Below, piece by piece: positions 25,490 through 35,656 of a stretch of DNA of 64,000 nucleotides; the first letter of the stretch is position 1; the number at the start of each line of letters is the position of its first letter. The translations under genes were made by a program, and so were the position numbers. Location of the stretch: assembly GCF_032854445.1 (NCBI RefSeq), contig NC_088296.1, positions 4,613,246 to 4,677,245 of the forward strand. Direction: 5' to 3'. Source of the stretch: Liolophura sinensis. Lineage: Eukaryota; Mollusca; Polyplacophora; Chitonida; Chitonidae. Below the pieces are notes generated by a model. It had not been told where the DNA came from. It was given only the letters and a program-made list of their open reading frames with translations, and made no database searches.

Positions 25490-26490
25490 GACGTATAGCA
25501 TGGAGAGAAAAACCAGAGCAGTAACGATAGTGTGATAGACGTACAGCATGGAGAGAAAAACTAGAGCAGTAACGATAGTGTGATAGACGTACAGCATGGA
25601 GAGAAAAACTAGAGCAGTAACGATAGTGTGATAGACGTACAGCATGGAGAGAAAAACTAGAGCAGTAACGATAGTGTGATAGACGTACAGCATGGAGAGA
25701 AAAACCAGAGCAGTAACGATAGTGTGATAGACGTAGAGCATAGAGAGAAAAACCAGAGCAGCGACGATAGTTGATAGATGTACAGCATAGAGAGAAAAAC
25801 CGGAGCAGCGACGACAGTGTGATAGACGTAGAGCATAGAGAGAAAAACCAGAGCAGCGACGACAGTGTGATAGACGTACAGCATAGAGAGAAAAACCAGA
25901 GCAAGCGACGATAGTGTGATAGATGTACAGCATAGAGAGAAAAACCGGAGCAGCGACGACAGTGTGATAGACGTAGAGCATAGAGAGAAAAACCGGAGCA
26001 GCGACGACAGTGTGATAGACGTAGAGCATAGAGAGAAAAACCAGAGCAGTAACGATAGTGTGATAGACGTAGAGCATAGAGAGAAAAACCAGAGCAGCGA
26101 CGGTAGTGTGATAGATGTACAGCATAGAGAGAAAAACCGGAGCAGCGACGACAGTGTGATAGACGTAGAGCATAGAGAGAAAAACCGGAGCAGCGACGAC
26201 AGTGTGATAGACGTACAGCATAGAGAGAAAAACCAGAGCAGTAACGATAGTGTGATAGACGTACAGCATGGAGAGAAAAACCAGAGCAGCGATGGTAGGT
26301 GTGATAGACGTAGAGCATAGAGAGAAAAAACAGAGCAGCGACGACAGTGTGATAGACGTAGAGCATAGAGAGAAAAGACATAGCAGCGACGACAGTGTGA
26401 TAGACGTAGAGCATAGAGAGTAAAACCAGAGCAGCGGCCACAGTGATAGACGCACAGCATAGAGAGTAAAACCAGAGCAGCGACCACAGC
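25490..26490. repeat. 48-bp minisatellite, about 20 copies
   Basis: Unit: AGAGCAGCGACGACAGTGTG, ATAGACGTAGAGCATAGAGA, GAAAAACC. Two main variants (CAGTAACGATAG and CAGCGACGACAG) alternate. The period is a multiple of 3, so ORFs of up to 372 codons run through in several frames on both strands; the repeated SLYAVRLSH-type peptides are artefacts. The right-hand unit grades into the single-copy motif GTAAAACCAGAGCAGCGACC shared with 30470-30570 and 14712-14810. Confidence 0.93.
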
Positions 26491-26915
26491 GTGACAGGTG
26501 ACAAATGGCCACACGTAACCTGAAGTACTGCCTCTTGCCAATGCAAATGCTTACAGAGCAGCAAATTACACACCCCTTAGCTTAAGCAGAAGTAGGCAAA
26601 ATATGCAGTTATGTTAACTGCAACTGACTACGTTGCCATTTGCATTTTCTCCCAAATATCTCATTGAGCTGTCCAACTTTCACCCCATTTGTGTTTCCTG
26701 CCTATAGATTTTCATATGCTTCATATCACATTTTATAAACAGCTGCAGATATTTGTTTCACTTTTCGGTGAGTTACCTCGACACGAAAGATGACAATGTT
26801 TCATTGTTAATTTCTTCATTTTAGTGGTAGATAAGTGTCTTTACTGATTTATATTCCATGTATTATAGTGAAGCATAATGTGTGCAGATATGAGCTTCAA
26901 TAACATTGCAGTGGT

Positions 26916-27118
26916 TAATTTATTTATTTATTTCATTAGTGTTTTACGCCGTACTCAAGAATATTTCACTTATACGACGGCGACCAACATTATGGTGGAT
27001 GGAAACCGGGCAGAGCTCGGGGGAAACCCACGACCATCTGCAGGTTGTAGCAAGACTTTCCCATTTACGACCGGAGAGGAAACTAGCATGAGTTGGACTT
27101 GAACTCACAGCGACCGCA
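26916..27118 (-). mobile_element. SINE family B, head truncated
   Basis: ATTTATTTATTTATTTCATT tail, GCCGTACTCAAGAATATTTC, then GAACTCACAGCGACCGCA at the truncated end. Confidence 0.9.
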
Positions 27119-27178
27119 TCATTGCAGTGGTTAAAAAACTATTGATAAATGACAATGTACGGATGTCTCCAATAAGTT

Positions 27179-27598
27179 TAAAAGCAAGGACCACTCTAAA
27201 ATGAAGTATATATCAGATAGAAGACCATTAGAAACTGTCCAGGAAAACAGTTGGATTTTATTTTTTAAATGTTTCTAAGCAAGTAAAATTGTGTGAAAAG
27301 ATCAGATTTTACGGTGGTCTGTTGTGACCCAGAAGGTGTCATTTACGCCACATCTATACTTTTTGCCTGAAATAGTTCATTTTAAGGTCAAATCGGCGAA
27401 TAAAAGAACCTTATGTGACGTCACTGGCCCCATAGTGGTCAGAAAAGGCCACCATGGTATAAAATATTCAAATGCATTTTACTAGGCTAAACAAATTGTA
27501 AAAAAATATCCAACTATTTTCCTAGACATTTGTAATGATCTTTCATCTGATACATACTTCATTTTAATGTTTTCTTTGCCTTTGAACCACATAACTGG
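27179..27598. mobile_element. Foldback (MITE-like) element
   Basis: The left arm (GCAAGGACCACTCTAAAATG, AAGTATATATCAGATAGAAG, ACCATTAGAAACTGTCCAGG, AAAACAGTTGGAT; 27184-27258) is matched by the reverse complement of the right arm (about 27507-27595: CATTAAAATGAAGTATGTAT, CAGATGAAAGATCATTACAA, AGGAAAATAGTTGGATA). Arms of about 90 bp, about 80% alike by eye, flank a 250-bp centre without an ORF. Confidence 0.75.
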
Positions 27599-27907
27599 CG
27601 ACATGGCCGGCCACAACAAATAACCATTAAACAGCTTAAACACAAGCATAGCTTACTCATGTTAGTTTTAAGACTGGACCAAACCTAAGTGTCTGTATGA
27701 CACCACTGGACGTCGGCAAATAAATGACTGAACTCAAACATGCGACAAGAGGAGATGAAAGCACCATAGTGGTGGATGGCAAGCTACCCTCCATAAACTT
27801 CATGTGACACCACCTAAAAACCCTAATCATGAAACATGTTAATAAGAAACAGTGTTAAATCTCAAGTCTAAAACAATGAAGCAATATCTCATTTGATACC
27901 GTTCAGG

Positions 27908-28150
27908 CTTATTTATCTAATTGGTGTTCTACGTCGTACTCAAGAATATTTCACTTATACGACTGCGACCAGCATTATGGTGGGAGGAAACCGGACAGAA
28001 CAAGGGGAAACCCATCTGTTGTCAGACCTTCCCACGTACTTCCGTAGAGCAAGCCAGCATGAGTTGGACTTGAACTCACAGCCACCGTATTGGTGGAAGG
28101 TGTCAGGGTCATCGCGCCCTGCTGGCCTGTTAGTCGCCGGTACAGAATAA
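27908..28150 (-). mobile_element. SINE family B, near full length
   Basis: CGTACTCAAGAATATTTCAC through GAGTTGGACTTGAACTCACA to TCATCGCGCCCTGCTGGCC; part of the body is deleted. Confidence 0.85.
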
Positions 28151-28607
28151 ATCCTAATGCCTGTATTTCAGCCATTGCTCATAACTTTGATTTGAATAGT
28201 GAATACTAGCATCTGTGTGTTGTTCATGGTGAATAAATTGAATCAGTTAGTCACTAAATGTTCATATGCCATATTACTCGGTTACAGCTATCGTTTTTCG
28301 GTGAGATTCCGCCAGAGCCCGGATGTAGAGGCGAATCCGTCCGGGTGACGAACAGAGATATTCAGAGGGAGATAAATCCAGAAGTCAACGATAAATTCAA
28401 GAGACTTGGGATTCGCTACAGCAATAATCTGCCTAGTTCACAGGACCAGCGCACAAAAGACCAGACAGTCTATTTGTCCTGGCAAGAGGTAGTTTGTGAA
28501 ATTCACTGATCCTTTTATCTAGGAACTACCGTGTGTGAACTAAAATTTCATCCATAACAGGTACTCATTTGCCCGGTTTTTACGTTGATCTTAGAAAGTT
28601 GTTCGAT

Positions 28608-28795
28608 GCATTTTATTAAGCCGTACTCAGGAATATTTTAGTACCAGCATTATGGTGGGAGGGAAATAGGCATAACCAGGGGGAAGCCCCCAACCATCTG
28701 CAGGTTGCTGCAGATCTTCCCATGTAGGACTATAGAGAAAGCCAGCTTGAGCTGAACTTGAACTCACAGGGGCCACACTGGTGAGAGGCCCTTGA
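28608..28795 (-). mobile_element. SINE family B, diverged
   Basis: AAGCCGTACTCAGGAATATT, CCAGCATTATGGTGGGAGG, CAACCATCTGCAGGTTGCTG and CACACTGGTGAGAGGCCC; an older copy by its substitutions. It lies in intron 2 of dioxygenase copy 2. Confidence 0.82.
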
Positions 28796-29867
28796 GTTTC
28801 TAGCTCTGGATGACTACACTTCGCTCTCTTATATTGGTGCTGGTGCTCGCATAGTCATACATTGTTCCCATTCACCCCTAAAGGAATCATCGTAAAATTT
28901 CGGAAAACAGTGGATTAGTGACCTTTCCAGTCTATTCAATCACTTCTTTACAGTGTTTAGGGTCCTAGTCTGTCAAACAGATTAAATCCCGAGCTGTCCA
29001 TCATCTCAAACGTAAATATACATGCATATTTCAATAAGTTCAACTTCTCCGCTCATCATATAAACCATCCGGGTTCTTGGGCCACAGCATTTGCAGTCAC
29101 GAGGCCGGGAACCAGGATAACCACCGTACCCAGAATACCACAGACAGAAGACAGCGGCCATTTTGGGAACTTGGAGTTCCCTGGGACACTAAGCATGTAA
29201 ATGAATGACAGCGATCAATGGCTACATAAGCACCACTATAAATATAAAAGAGTCATCCAGGGCTAGGTCATTGCACCGCGCAGGCACTAACCACCTTGCC
29301 CACGGAGGGCTTGTGAGGTTTGTTGGAGGGTTTTTCTACGGGCCTTGTCATATGAGTTTTAGAAGGCCTCTGTTGACTAGGATTCAGGTCTGGCTGTGTG
29401 TGAAGGTTTGCCCTTCTGACGGATGTCAGAGGTTTCCTTTGGGCTCTGGCCGATGAATTAGTATGGACTGGTCTGCCAGCTAGAATCCATGCCTCGATGT
29501 TTCAGAAAGTTTACCACGCACCTGATGTGGAAATGGTCTGTAGAAACATAGAAAAGTAGTGCACGGATGGATTAGCTTTCTGCTTGTTGTTTACAGGTAT
29601 TCCAGGTAGACGACAGAGACAGCGCGGAGCGGATCATGTCCGAGCAAGGCTACAGTTACAGATGGCATAGTGATGGATCACTGACGAATTGGTATAACCT
29701 ACCAGCCACTAGACCACACCATACCACAGGTTGTCACGTCGTACAATCTCTATATACCATAACGGGGTGTTTCATCGTTCTGTCTCTTCATATATACAGC
29801 CAGTTTCTCTGTCCCTATATATAGCATACTAGTCAGGTTGTCTGTGTAGTACAGTACACAATTGCTA

Positions 29868-29968
29868 ACTTGTCGCGAGTTTCGCGATTTCCTCCCACAA
29901 TAATGCTGACCACCGTCGTATAAGTCAAATATTCTTGAATTCAGACAGCTGAAAACAATCAAATAAAT
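29868..29968 (+). mobile_element. SINE family B, 3' end
   Basis: TCCTCCCACAATAATGCTGA, CCACCGTCGTATAAGTCAAA and a CAATCAAATAAATAA tail. Confidence 0.75.
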
Positions 29969-30276
29969 AATTAACATGTCGCATTGTTAAAGTAAAAGAA
30001 AGCTGACATATGAAGTAAGGCTGATCATACAGACAACTGAAAACCACACGTAAAATACTTTCCTTTATTTTTTCAGATTTCTTTAAGAGTGTTGAAAGGC
30101 ATTCAAACATTGAATACTATGATGGGCCTTATGAGCGATCCCTGATGATCAGAAGCAGAGAGGAATTTGGGAACATTATTTCGGTAATCTTTTACTTATA
30201 CGTGAAAAGAGTTATGCCAATATGTAGTGTCGTGATGAAAGCTGGATAAACTTCCTGTGACGTCAAAGTTCCCAAC

Positions 30277-30362
30277 CTGCCCGGCTTCCTTCCACCATAA
30301 TGCTCGTCGCCGCCGTATAAGTGAAATATTCTTGAGTAAAACTCCAGTCAAAAAAAAAACAA
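30277..30362 (+). mobile_element. SINE family B, 3' end
   Basis: CTGCCCGGCTTCCTTCCACC, GCCGCCGTATAAGTGAAATA and an A-tail. Confidence 0.8.
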
Positions 30363-30469
30363 AATATATGTATTTATTTAGGGCCCTGTTTTTTTAAAAA
30401 TCTGATACGAAAGTATAAGGGTGTAATTCAGAAGTTTAAGATGTTTAATGAAAAACAAACCTTTTGGCG

Positions 30470-30570
30470 CAGAGAGTAAAACCGGAACAGCGATGATAGT
30501 GTGGCAGTTTATTACTCGTAACCGGTGAAATACCGCTTCTTGTCAATTTACATCAGGGTTTTACCTGTTC
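30470..30570. repeat. Single unit related to the 48-bp array of 25.5-26.5 kb
   Basis: CAGAGAGTAAAACCGGAACA, GCGATGATAGTGTGGCAG and CGTAACCGGTGAAATACCGC match the right edge of the 48-bp array (26400-26535) and the single unit in intron 1 of dioxygenase copy 1. This looks like the unexpanded ancestral state. Confidence 0.7.
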
Positions 30571-30784
30571 ATGTAAAGGCTTAAACAGTAGCAACTTACT
30601 CGCTCTCTACCACTATGGGTTTAGCAGGTTCAGTAGATAAATGTAATGACATTTGCTTACTCTTATTTTTTTTAGGAATAAGTTTCAGTTGACAAAACTG
30701 TACATCGTATACAAACTAATGCAAAAAAGCAATTTTGTTGTCGAAACGACAAATGAAAGAAACTGAAAATTGTGCTGTGCACTA

Positions 30785-31287
30785 AGTGTCTTTCATGCAA
30801 CCACACTGTTGTGATAGTTTTTCATGCCACATTGTTGCAATGTGTATTTTATTCAGCCACACTGTTGTAATGTGTCTTTCATGCAGCCATACTGTTGTAA
30901 TGTGTCTTTTATTCAGCCACACTGTTGTAATGTGTCTTTCATGCAGCCATACTGTTGTAATGTGTCTTTCATTCAGCCACACTGTTGTGATGTGTCTTTC
31001 ATGCAGCAACACTGTTGCCATGTGTCTTTTTCTCAGCCACACTGTTGTAATGTCTTTCATTCAGCCACACCGTTGTGATGTGTCTTTTATTCAGCCACAC
31101 TGTTGTAATATGTCTTTCATTCAGCCACACTGCTGTAATGTCTTTCATGCAGCCACTGCTGTAATGTCTTTCATTCAGCCACACTGTTGTGATGTGTCTT
31201 TCGTGCAGCCACACTGTTGTAATGTGTCTTTCATGCAGCCACACTGTTGTAGTGAGTCTTTCATTCAGCCATACTGTCGCAATGTTG
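30785..31287. repeat. 30-bp minisatellite, about 17 copies
   Basis: Unit: CAGCCACACTGTTGTAATGT, GTCTTTCATG. A few units lost 1-6 bp. The 169-codon Cys/His-rich ORF is a by-product of the 30-bp period. Confidence 0.93.
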
Positions 31288-31347
31288 TAATGTAACTTGG
31301 CCAGAGACAGCACAGGTTTACAGAAGTATTTCTTGCCATCCGTTTTA

Positions 31348-31572
31348 TAAAATTTATTTGTTGTTTTACGCCATACTCAAGAATATATCTCTTATACGAC
31401 TTATGGTGGGAGGGCACCCACGACCATTCACAGGTTGCTGACAGATCTTCCTACGTACAGTCGGAGAAGAAGCCAGCATGAGCTTGACTTGAACTCACAG
31501 CAGCGGTAGTGGTGAGCGGCTCCTGGGTCATTGCGCCGCTGGTGTGCTATGCACTTCGGCCACGGAGACGCC
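31348..31572 (-). mobile_element. SINE family B, near full length
   Basis: TTTTACGCCATACTCAAGAA through AGCCAGCATGAGCTTGACTT to the head CTTCGGCCACGGAGACGCC. Confidence 0.87.
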
Positions 31573-31872
31573 TTCCCTTTTTATAAAAGAATGCTCCAGT
31601 ATTGAACTTGCTAATGTCACGTAGGTATAAACAAATCTTACTACCCTTATTCTTCAACCTGTTTCAGTTTTTGCACACTACCATTGTGAAATAAGCACAT
31701 TTATTATTTGATCTCGGAGACATAACTACATTTGTGGGCTTGGCCAACTTCAGGGAGTCACAAAAAGTGTATACTTTTATCAGTCCACACAGAATAGTGC
31801 CCTCAGAATATGCTTGTATTAACCACTTTGACAACATGGGGAAGGGGTGAAGAGTTACCGTTAGTATTTTAA

Positions 31873-32108
31873 CTCCTTGGCCGTATTGTTAGCGTTCTAG
31901 TGCAGCAGAAGCCACCCAGATGCGTATCATCAATGTGGTTGCTTTGAGGTTAAGTCCAGCTTATACCGGCTTCCCCTCCAATCGTATGTGAGAAGGTCTT
32001 GCAGCAGCCTACAGGTGGTCGTGGGTTTCCCCCGGGCTCTACTTGGTTTCCTCCTACAATAATACTGGCCTTCGTTATATAAGTGAAATATGCTTGATGG
32101 TACGTTAT
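31873..32108 (+). mobile_element. SINE family B, diverged full length
   Basis: CTCCTTGGCCGTATTGTTAG head, GAGGTTAAGTCCAGC B-box region, ACAGGTGGTCGTGGGTTTCC, TTATATAAGTGAAATATGCT. Confidence 0.82.
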
Positions 32109-32239
32109 GTCACTCGTATATGCATAAACTACTCCCCTAAAAAATACATATAACAATACATATAACAAAGTTTTACACAGTTTGGCAGAGTATACCAGAA
32201 ATCTGAACATATACCACGTGCAGGCTTTCGAAACTAACA

Positions 32240-32487
32240 TTTATTTATTTTATTTGATTGGTGTTTAATGCAGTACTCAAGAAAATTTCACTTATACGAC
32301 AAAGGCCAGCGTTATGGTGGAAAGAAACCCACGACCATCTGCAGGTTGCTGTCACACCTTCCCGCGTTCGGCCGGAGAGGAAGCCAGCATGAGCTGAACA
32401 TGAACTCGCAGCGACTGCACTGGTGAGAGGTCTCCTAGGTCATTGCACCGCGCTGGCAAGCTAACCACCTCGGCCATCTCGGCCCCT
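32240..32487 (-). mobile_element. SINE family B, full length
   Basis: TATTTATTTTATTTGATTGG tail, GTACTCAAGAAAATTTCACT, GAAGCCAGCATGAGCTGAAC, and the complete head CTAACCACCTCGGCCATCTC. Confidence 0.9.
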
Positions 32488-32565
32488 CGTAATTAGTACA
32501 TAACCTTACGACAGTTACATCACATATATATCTGATAATAGGAAACAATAAATGACGTCAACCGC

Positions 32566-32725
32566 CTTGGGAAGGTCTTGCAGAAACCTGCGGACGGTCA
32601 GGGGTTTCCTCCGGGATTTGACCGGTTTCTTCCCACCATAATGCTGGTTGCTGTCGTATAAGTGAAATATTTTTGAGTACGGCGTAAAACACCTATAAAA
32701 TACATAAACAAATAAATAAATGACG
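32566..32725 (+). mobile_element. SINE family B, 5' truncated
   Basis: TGGGAAGGTCTTGCAGAAAC, CCATAATGCTGGTTGCTGTC, GTATAAGTGAAATATTTTTG and an AAATAAATAAATG tail. Confidence 0.88.
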
Positions 32726-32876
32726 TCAAAAGGGTGTCTTTGAGCAATGAGTAACACACATCTTTAATGAATGCAAAACACTGGAGGACAAAATAAACAA
32801 AACCAAAGACATAAAATTTAAGCTGGCTCATATGACTAGAAACAATATACACCTCAATAAACTATGAAAGTATTGA

Positions 32877-32996
32877 TATGTATTTATTTAGTCCTTTGAC
32901 TGGTTTTCAGCGCCGGACTCAAGAATATTTCACTCAAACGACGGCGGCCAGCATTATCACCGGGGGAAACGTGGGGGGGGGGGGGGGGAGACCACA
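32877..32996 (-). mobile_element. SINE family B fragment with a long G-run
   Basis: CGCCGGACTCAAGAATATTT and CGACGGCGGCCAGCATTATC; the usual GGGGGAAACCC motif has become a run of about 16 G (32972-32987). Confidence 0.75.
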
Positions 32997-33082
32997 CACA
33001 GGTTTAATATGTATGAAGAGTTGCCTAATAATCAATACGCCTACATGTATTTGGAACAAATATAAATTACTGAGTTCATTTT

Positions 33083-33600
33083 TTTTTCTTTGACTTAGTT
33101 GCTTTATTTGAAATACTTAAATATGTATATGCCTGAATGTTTGACCAATCAATGCAGTGACAACTTCCTGGCGTGACGACATAATCTGAGGACATGAAGG
33201 AACAGTCTGTTTTCTTTGTCCCATCTAAAATGGAAGATTTTATTGCACTTACACCAAACAAACAAGGGCAGTCAGAACGACCTCTCAAAGAGTGGGATAG
33301 AAGATAAGACAAATATGCTGCTGACTGGTATGTTTGAAGGACAATGCCACGTTCTACTCTCATAGCGTGTGGGGCCTTAGTGAAGGAGAACGGTAGACGA
33401 GGATTGTGTCGATTGCACAGTCTAACGTTCAAAAGTCTTCTACAGGTATAGTGTACGTATTGATTATAATTCAAAGGAGATATTTTTGCCACAAATGTTT
33501 TACTAGAAAACTTGCTAGGGATCAGAAAGTCTTTTCCATCAGTTTTCCACCAATATGATATGTCTCTATATATGTCACATGAATAAAAGTGCGTCGGTAA
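33083..33600 (-). other. Unidentified ORF ending in AATAAA and an A-run
   Basis: A reading frame is open on the minus strand from 33600 to about 33076 (about 170 codons, with no ATG at its left end; the longest run from an alternative start begins at 33492). It is not low complexity and looks protein-like (CRRLLNVRLCNRHNPRLPFS, VERGIVLQTYQSAAYLSYLL, SLRGRSDCPCLFGVSAIKSS). It runs through AATAAA (33104-33109) and an A-rich stretch without a stop until TGA. The upstream end merges into a family D repeat. It could be a retrocopied fragment or an unusual exon; I do not recognise the protein. Confidence 0.4.
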
Positions 33601-33705
33601 CTTGCCAAAGGTTGGTGGTTTACCTCTGGCACTGTGGTTTCATCCAGCCATAAAACTGACGGGCATCGTATAAGTGAAATCTTCTTCAGTATGACGTAGC
33701 AAAAA
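33600..33705 (+). mobile_element. Family D repeat fragment
   Basis: CTTGCCAAAGGTTGGTGGTT, TACCTCTGGCACTGTGG, GCATCGTATAAGTGAAATCT. Shares its 3' end with family B but has another body; relatives at 43080-43225 (opposite strand) and 55090-55265. Confidence 0.6.
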
Positions 33706-34370
33706 AATAAACACTGATATACCCACGGGTAATGGACAACGAGTCTAGTATATAGCCGCCACTTGTCAAGTGAATGTACGTTACAAACTGAGCAGTAAAA
33801 CTAATGACAGCTGGATTTGAGCTTGTGAACTCATTGACAACTGCTAGAGTGACACTATCAATAACTCAGACATCGAGGCGCAGTAAACTCAAAACACAGT
33901 GACATAAAGCCGTAGTGACAAGGGCAGAAATGCGTGTTCTGCTTAATCTGGGATATGTGAACATCTTCAAGCCACCTAGTATCATCTGTACTAAAAAAAA
34001 CAATGCCATGCACAAATGAACTCATAAACCTGCCTGACTAACAATGAGGCACTTAGCAGTTTAACTTTTAATGATATTTGTGCACAGATAAGTAGCAAAA
34101 GATAATATCCGCAACATTCAACCTGCATCAGAACAACAGATATATAAAGTAGACTGAAATACGATTAATTTATTAACTCCATTGGTGTTTCCCGCCCTAC
34201 TCAATACTAAAATACGATACAGATTCACAAGGAGAAATCAATTAATTTGACTGCTATAGACTGTGCACAAAGGCCTTAATTTTGAAAATTGGTCATGCGA
34301 ATAGTGACCTGGAACGTCCATGTTGGTTGACTGCTGGTATAGAAATGTCTGCTTGGACGCACACATGTCT
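33706..34370. other. Gene-free stretch
   Basis: Only a short SINE B tail-like piece (about 34163-34205, TTGGTGTTTCCCGCCCTACT) is recognised. Confidence 0.4.
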
Positions 34371-34377
34371 AAATGTA

Positions 34378-34862
34378 ATACATTGTACACTGTATGTGGG
34401 CCTCTGCTACAGCATTGCAGACTTTGACAATAGTTCCGGGGTGTATGTGGGCCTATGCTACAACACTGCACACTTTGATCAAAGTTCTGGGGTGTATGTG
34501 GGCCTATGCAACAACACTGTAGACTTTGATCATTCCTGGGTGTATGTGGGCCTATGCAACAACATCGCAGACTTTGATCATTCCTGGGTGTTTGTGGGCC
34601 TATGCAACAACATCGCAGACTTTGATCATTCCTGGGTGTATGTGGGCCTATGCTACAACACTGCAGACTTTGATCATTCCTGGGTGTATGTGGGCCTATG
34701 CTACAACACTGCAGACTTTGACAATAGTTCCGGGGTGTATGTGGGCCTATGCTACAACATTGCAGACTTTGACAATAGTTCCGGGGTGTATGTGGGCCTA
34801 TGCTACAACATTGCAGACTTTGGTCAAAGTCCTGGGCGTAAGTGGGCCTGTGATCAAAGTCC
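34378..34862. repeat. 48/51-bp minisatellite, about 10 copies
   Basis: Unit: TGTATGTGGGCCTATGCTAC, AACACTGCAGACTTTGA, then TCATTCCTGGG (48 bp) or CAATAGTTCCGGGG (51 bp). The lengths are multiples of 3, which explains ORFs on both strands up to 227 codons. Confidence 0.92.
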
Positions 34863-35040
34863 AGGGTAAAGTTTAGTTCTAGTGGGCTATGTTGTGTCTT
34901 TTTGTTATTTTTTTTGACCATGCTCAGGTCAATGTAAAGTTTCAGATGTCACAACCATTATGACGTATGCATACATAACATTGGCTGAATTGTGAAGGAC
35001 AGTTGACACTGATCAGTTGATGGTTACAATGTTTAACATA

Positions 35041-35274
35041 TTTATTTATTTCACTGGTGTTCTAATGCGGCCATCATTGTGTTGGGAGGAAACCAGGCAG
35101 AGCTCAGGGGAAACCCAAGATCATCCGCAGGTTGCTGCCCAACCTTTCCACATACGGCCGGAGAGGAAGCCTGAGCATGAGCTGGACTTGAACTCACATT
35201 GACCACATTGGTGAGAGGCTCCTGGGTCATTGCGCCACACTGGCAGGCTAACCACCTCAGCCAAAGAGGCCCCC
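35041..35274 (-). mobile_element. SINE family B, near full length
   Basis: ATTTATTTATTTCACTGGTG tail, GGTTGCTGCCCAACC, TGAGCTGGACTTGAACTCAC, and head CTAACCACCTCAGCCAAAGA; the GCCGTACTCAAGAATATTTC part is deleted. Confidence 0.87.
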
Positions 35275-35364
35275 TGTTTTAATACAGCTAGGGACAGTAT
35301 TCCACCCAAGACACGCATATGTCAGTCACAGCTGAAATAATGCGAACTGGATCATCATGAGCTA

Positions 35365-35620
35365 ACTGCCGAAAATGACCTAAAATTTCACCCAGGATGA
35401 AATTTCTCTTTGTGCCTAATTTTGAGCAATCTATCGATCTTAGAAACAAATTTTCACGTTTGTTTGACTTTGACCAAACAAATCAAAGTTATATAGTGGA
35501 AGTGGTATATAGTGGCATAGCCAACTGGAAACATTTCAGCATCAGAAGCAATATTTTTGATAATGTAATACTTGTCTCTAATAAAATCTATGTACTTTTT
35601 GGGACAAACTCTTGTATTCA
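35365..35620 (+). repeat. Dispersed repeat family E
   Basis: AAAATGACCTAAAATTTCAC, then later GAAACATTTCAGCATCAGAA with TCTCTAATAAAAT match parts of 40385-40620 (opposite strand) and 43385-43612. Family E copies cluster around the TBC gene (also 37425-37600, 44265-44410, 46840-46985, 47930-48060). No ORF; type unknown. Confidence 0.55.
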
Positions 35621-35656
35621 TGTATTTTTGGTTCAGTGAGACATGACTGGACGAGG

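Larger units (their letters stand above)
23600..29729 (+). pseudogene. TauD/TfdA-type dioxygenase gene, copy 2, clearly broken
   Basis: Tandem paralogue of copy 1. Exon 1-like sequence at about 23690-24154, exon 2 at 28288-28488, exon 3 at 29597-29729; no exon 4 was found downstream. Lesions compared with copy 1: deletion of about 15 nt after the GACGTCACCAAAACC motif (about 23925), TAG at about 24001 (TAC in copy 1), TGA at about 24137 (TGG in copy 1), one extra nt at the start of exon 2 and one extra nt in exon 3 (133 against 132 nt, in AACCTACCAGCC). At the site where copy 1 lacks a G, copy 2 keeps the GGGG. Similarity also continues into flanking and intron sequence (for example TTTGCTTACCCAACCGAG upstream), so this was a genomic duplication, not retroposition. 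Intron 1 is enlarged by a 48-bp array and several SINEs. Confidence 0.82.

Noticed and set aside
25421-26573. Overlapping ORFs of 294-372 codons on the minus strand
   Set aside because: They are three-frame readings of the 48-bp array; open because 48 is a multiple of 3. Several frames and both strands are open at once.
30070-30200. Exon-like piece after TTTTTTCAG reading FFKSVERHSNIEYYDGPYER
   Set aside because: The acceptor is good and the peptide is not low complexity, but there is no matching donor, no family resemblance and no neighbouring exon in phase. Worth a search, not a feature.
30786-31295. 169-codon Cys/His-rich ORF resembling zinc-finger spacing
   Set aside because: Spacing follows the 30-bp DNA repeat; no linker or hydrophobic positions of a zinc finger, and the opposite strand is open too.
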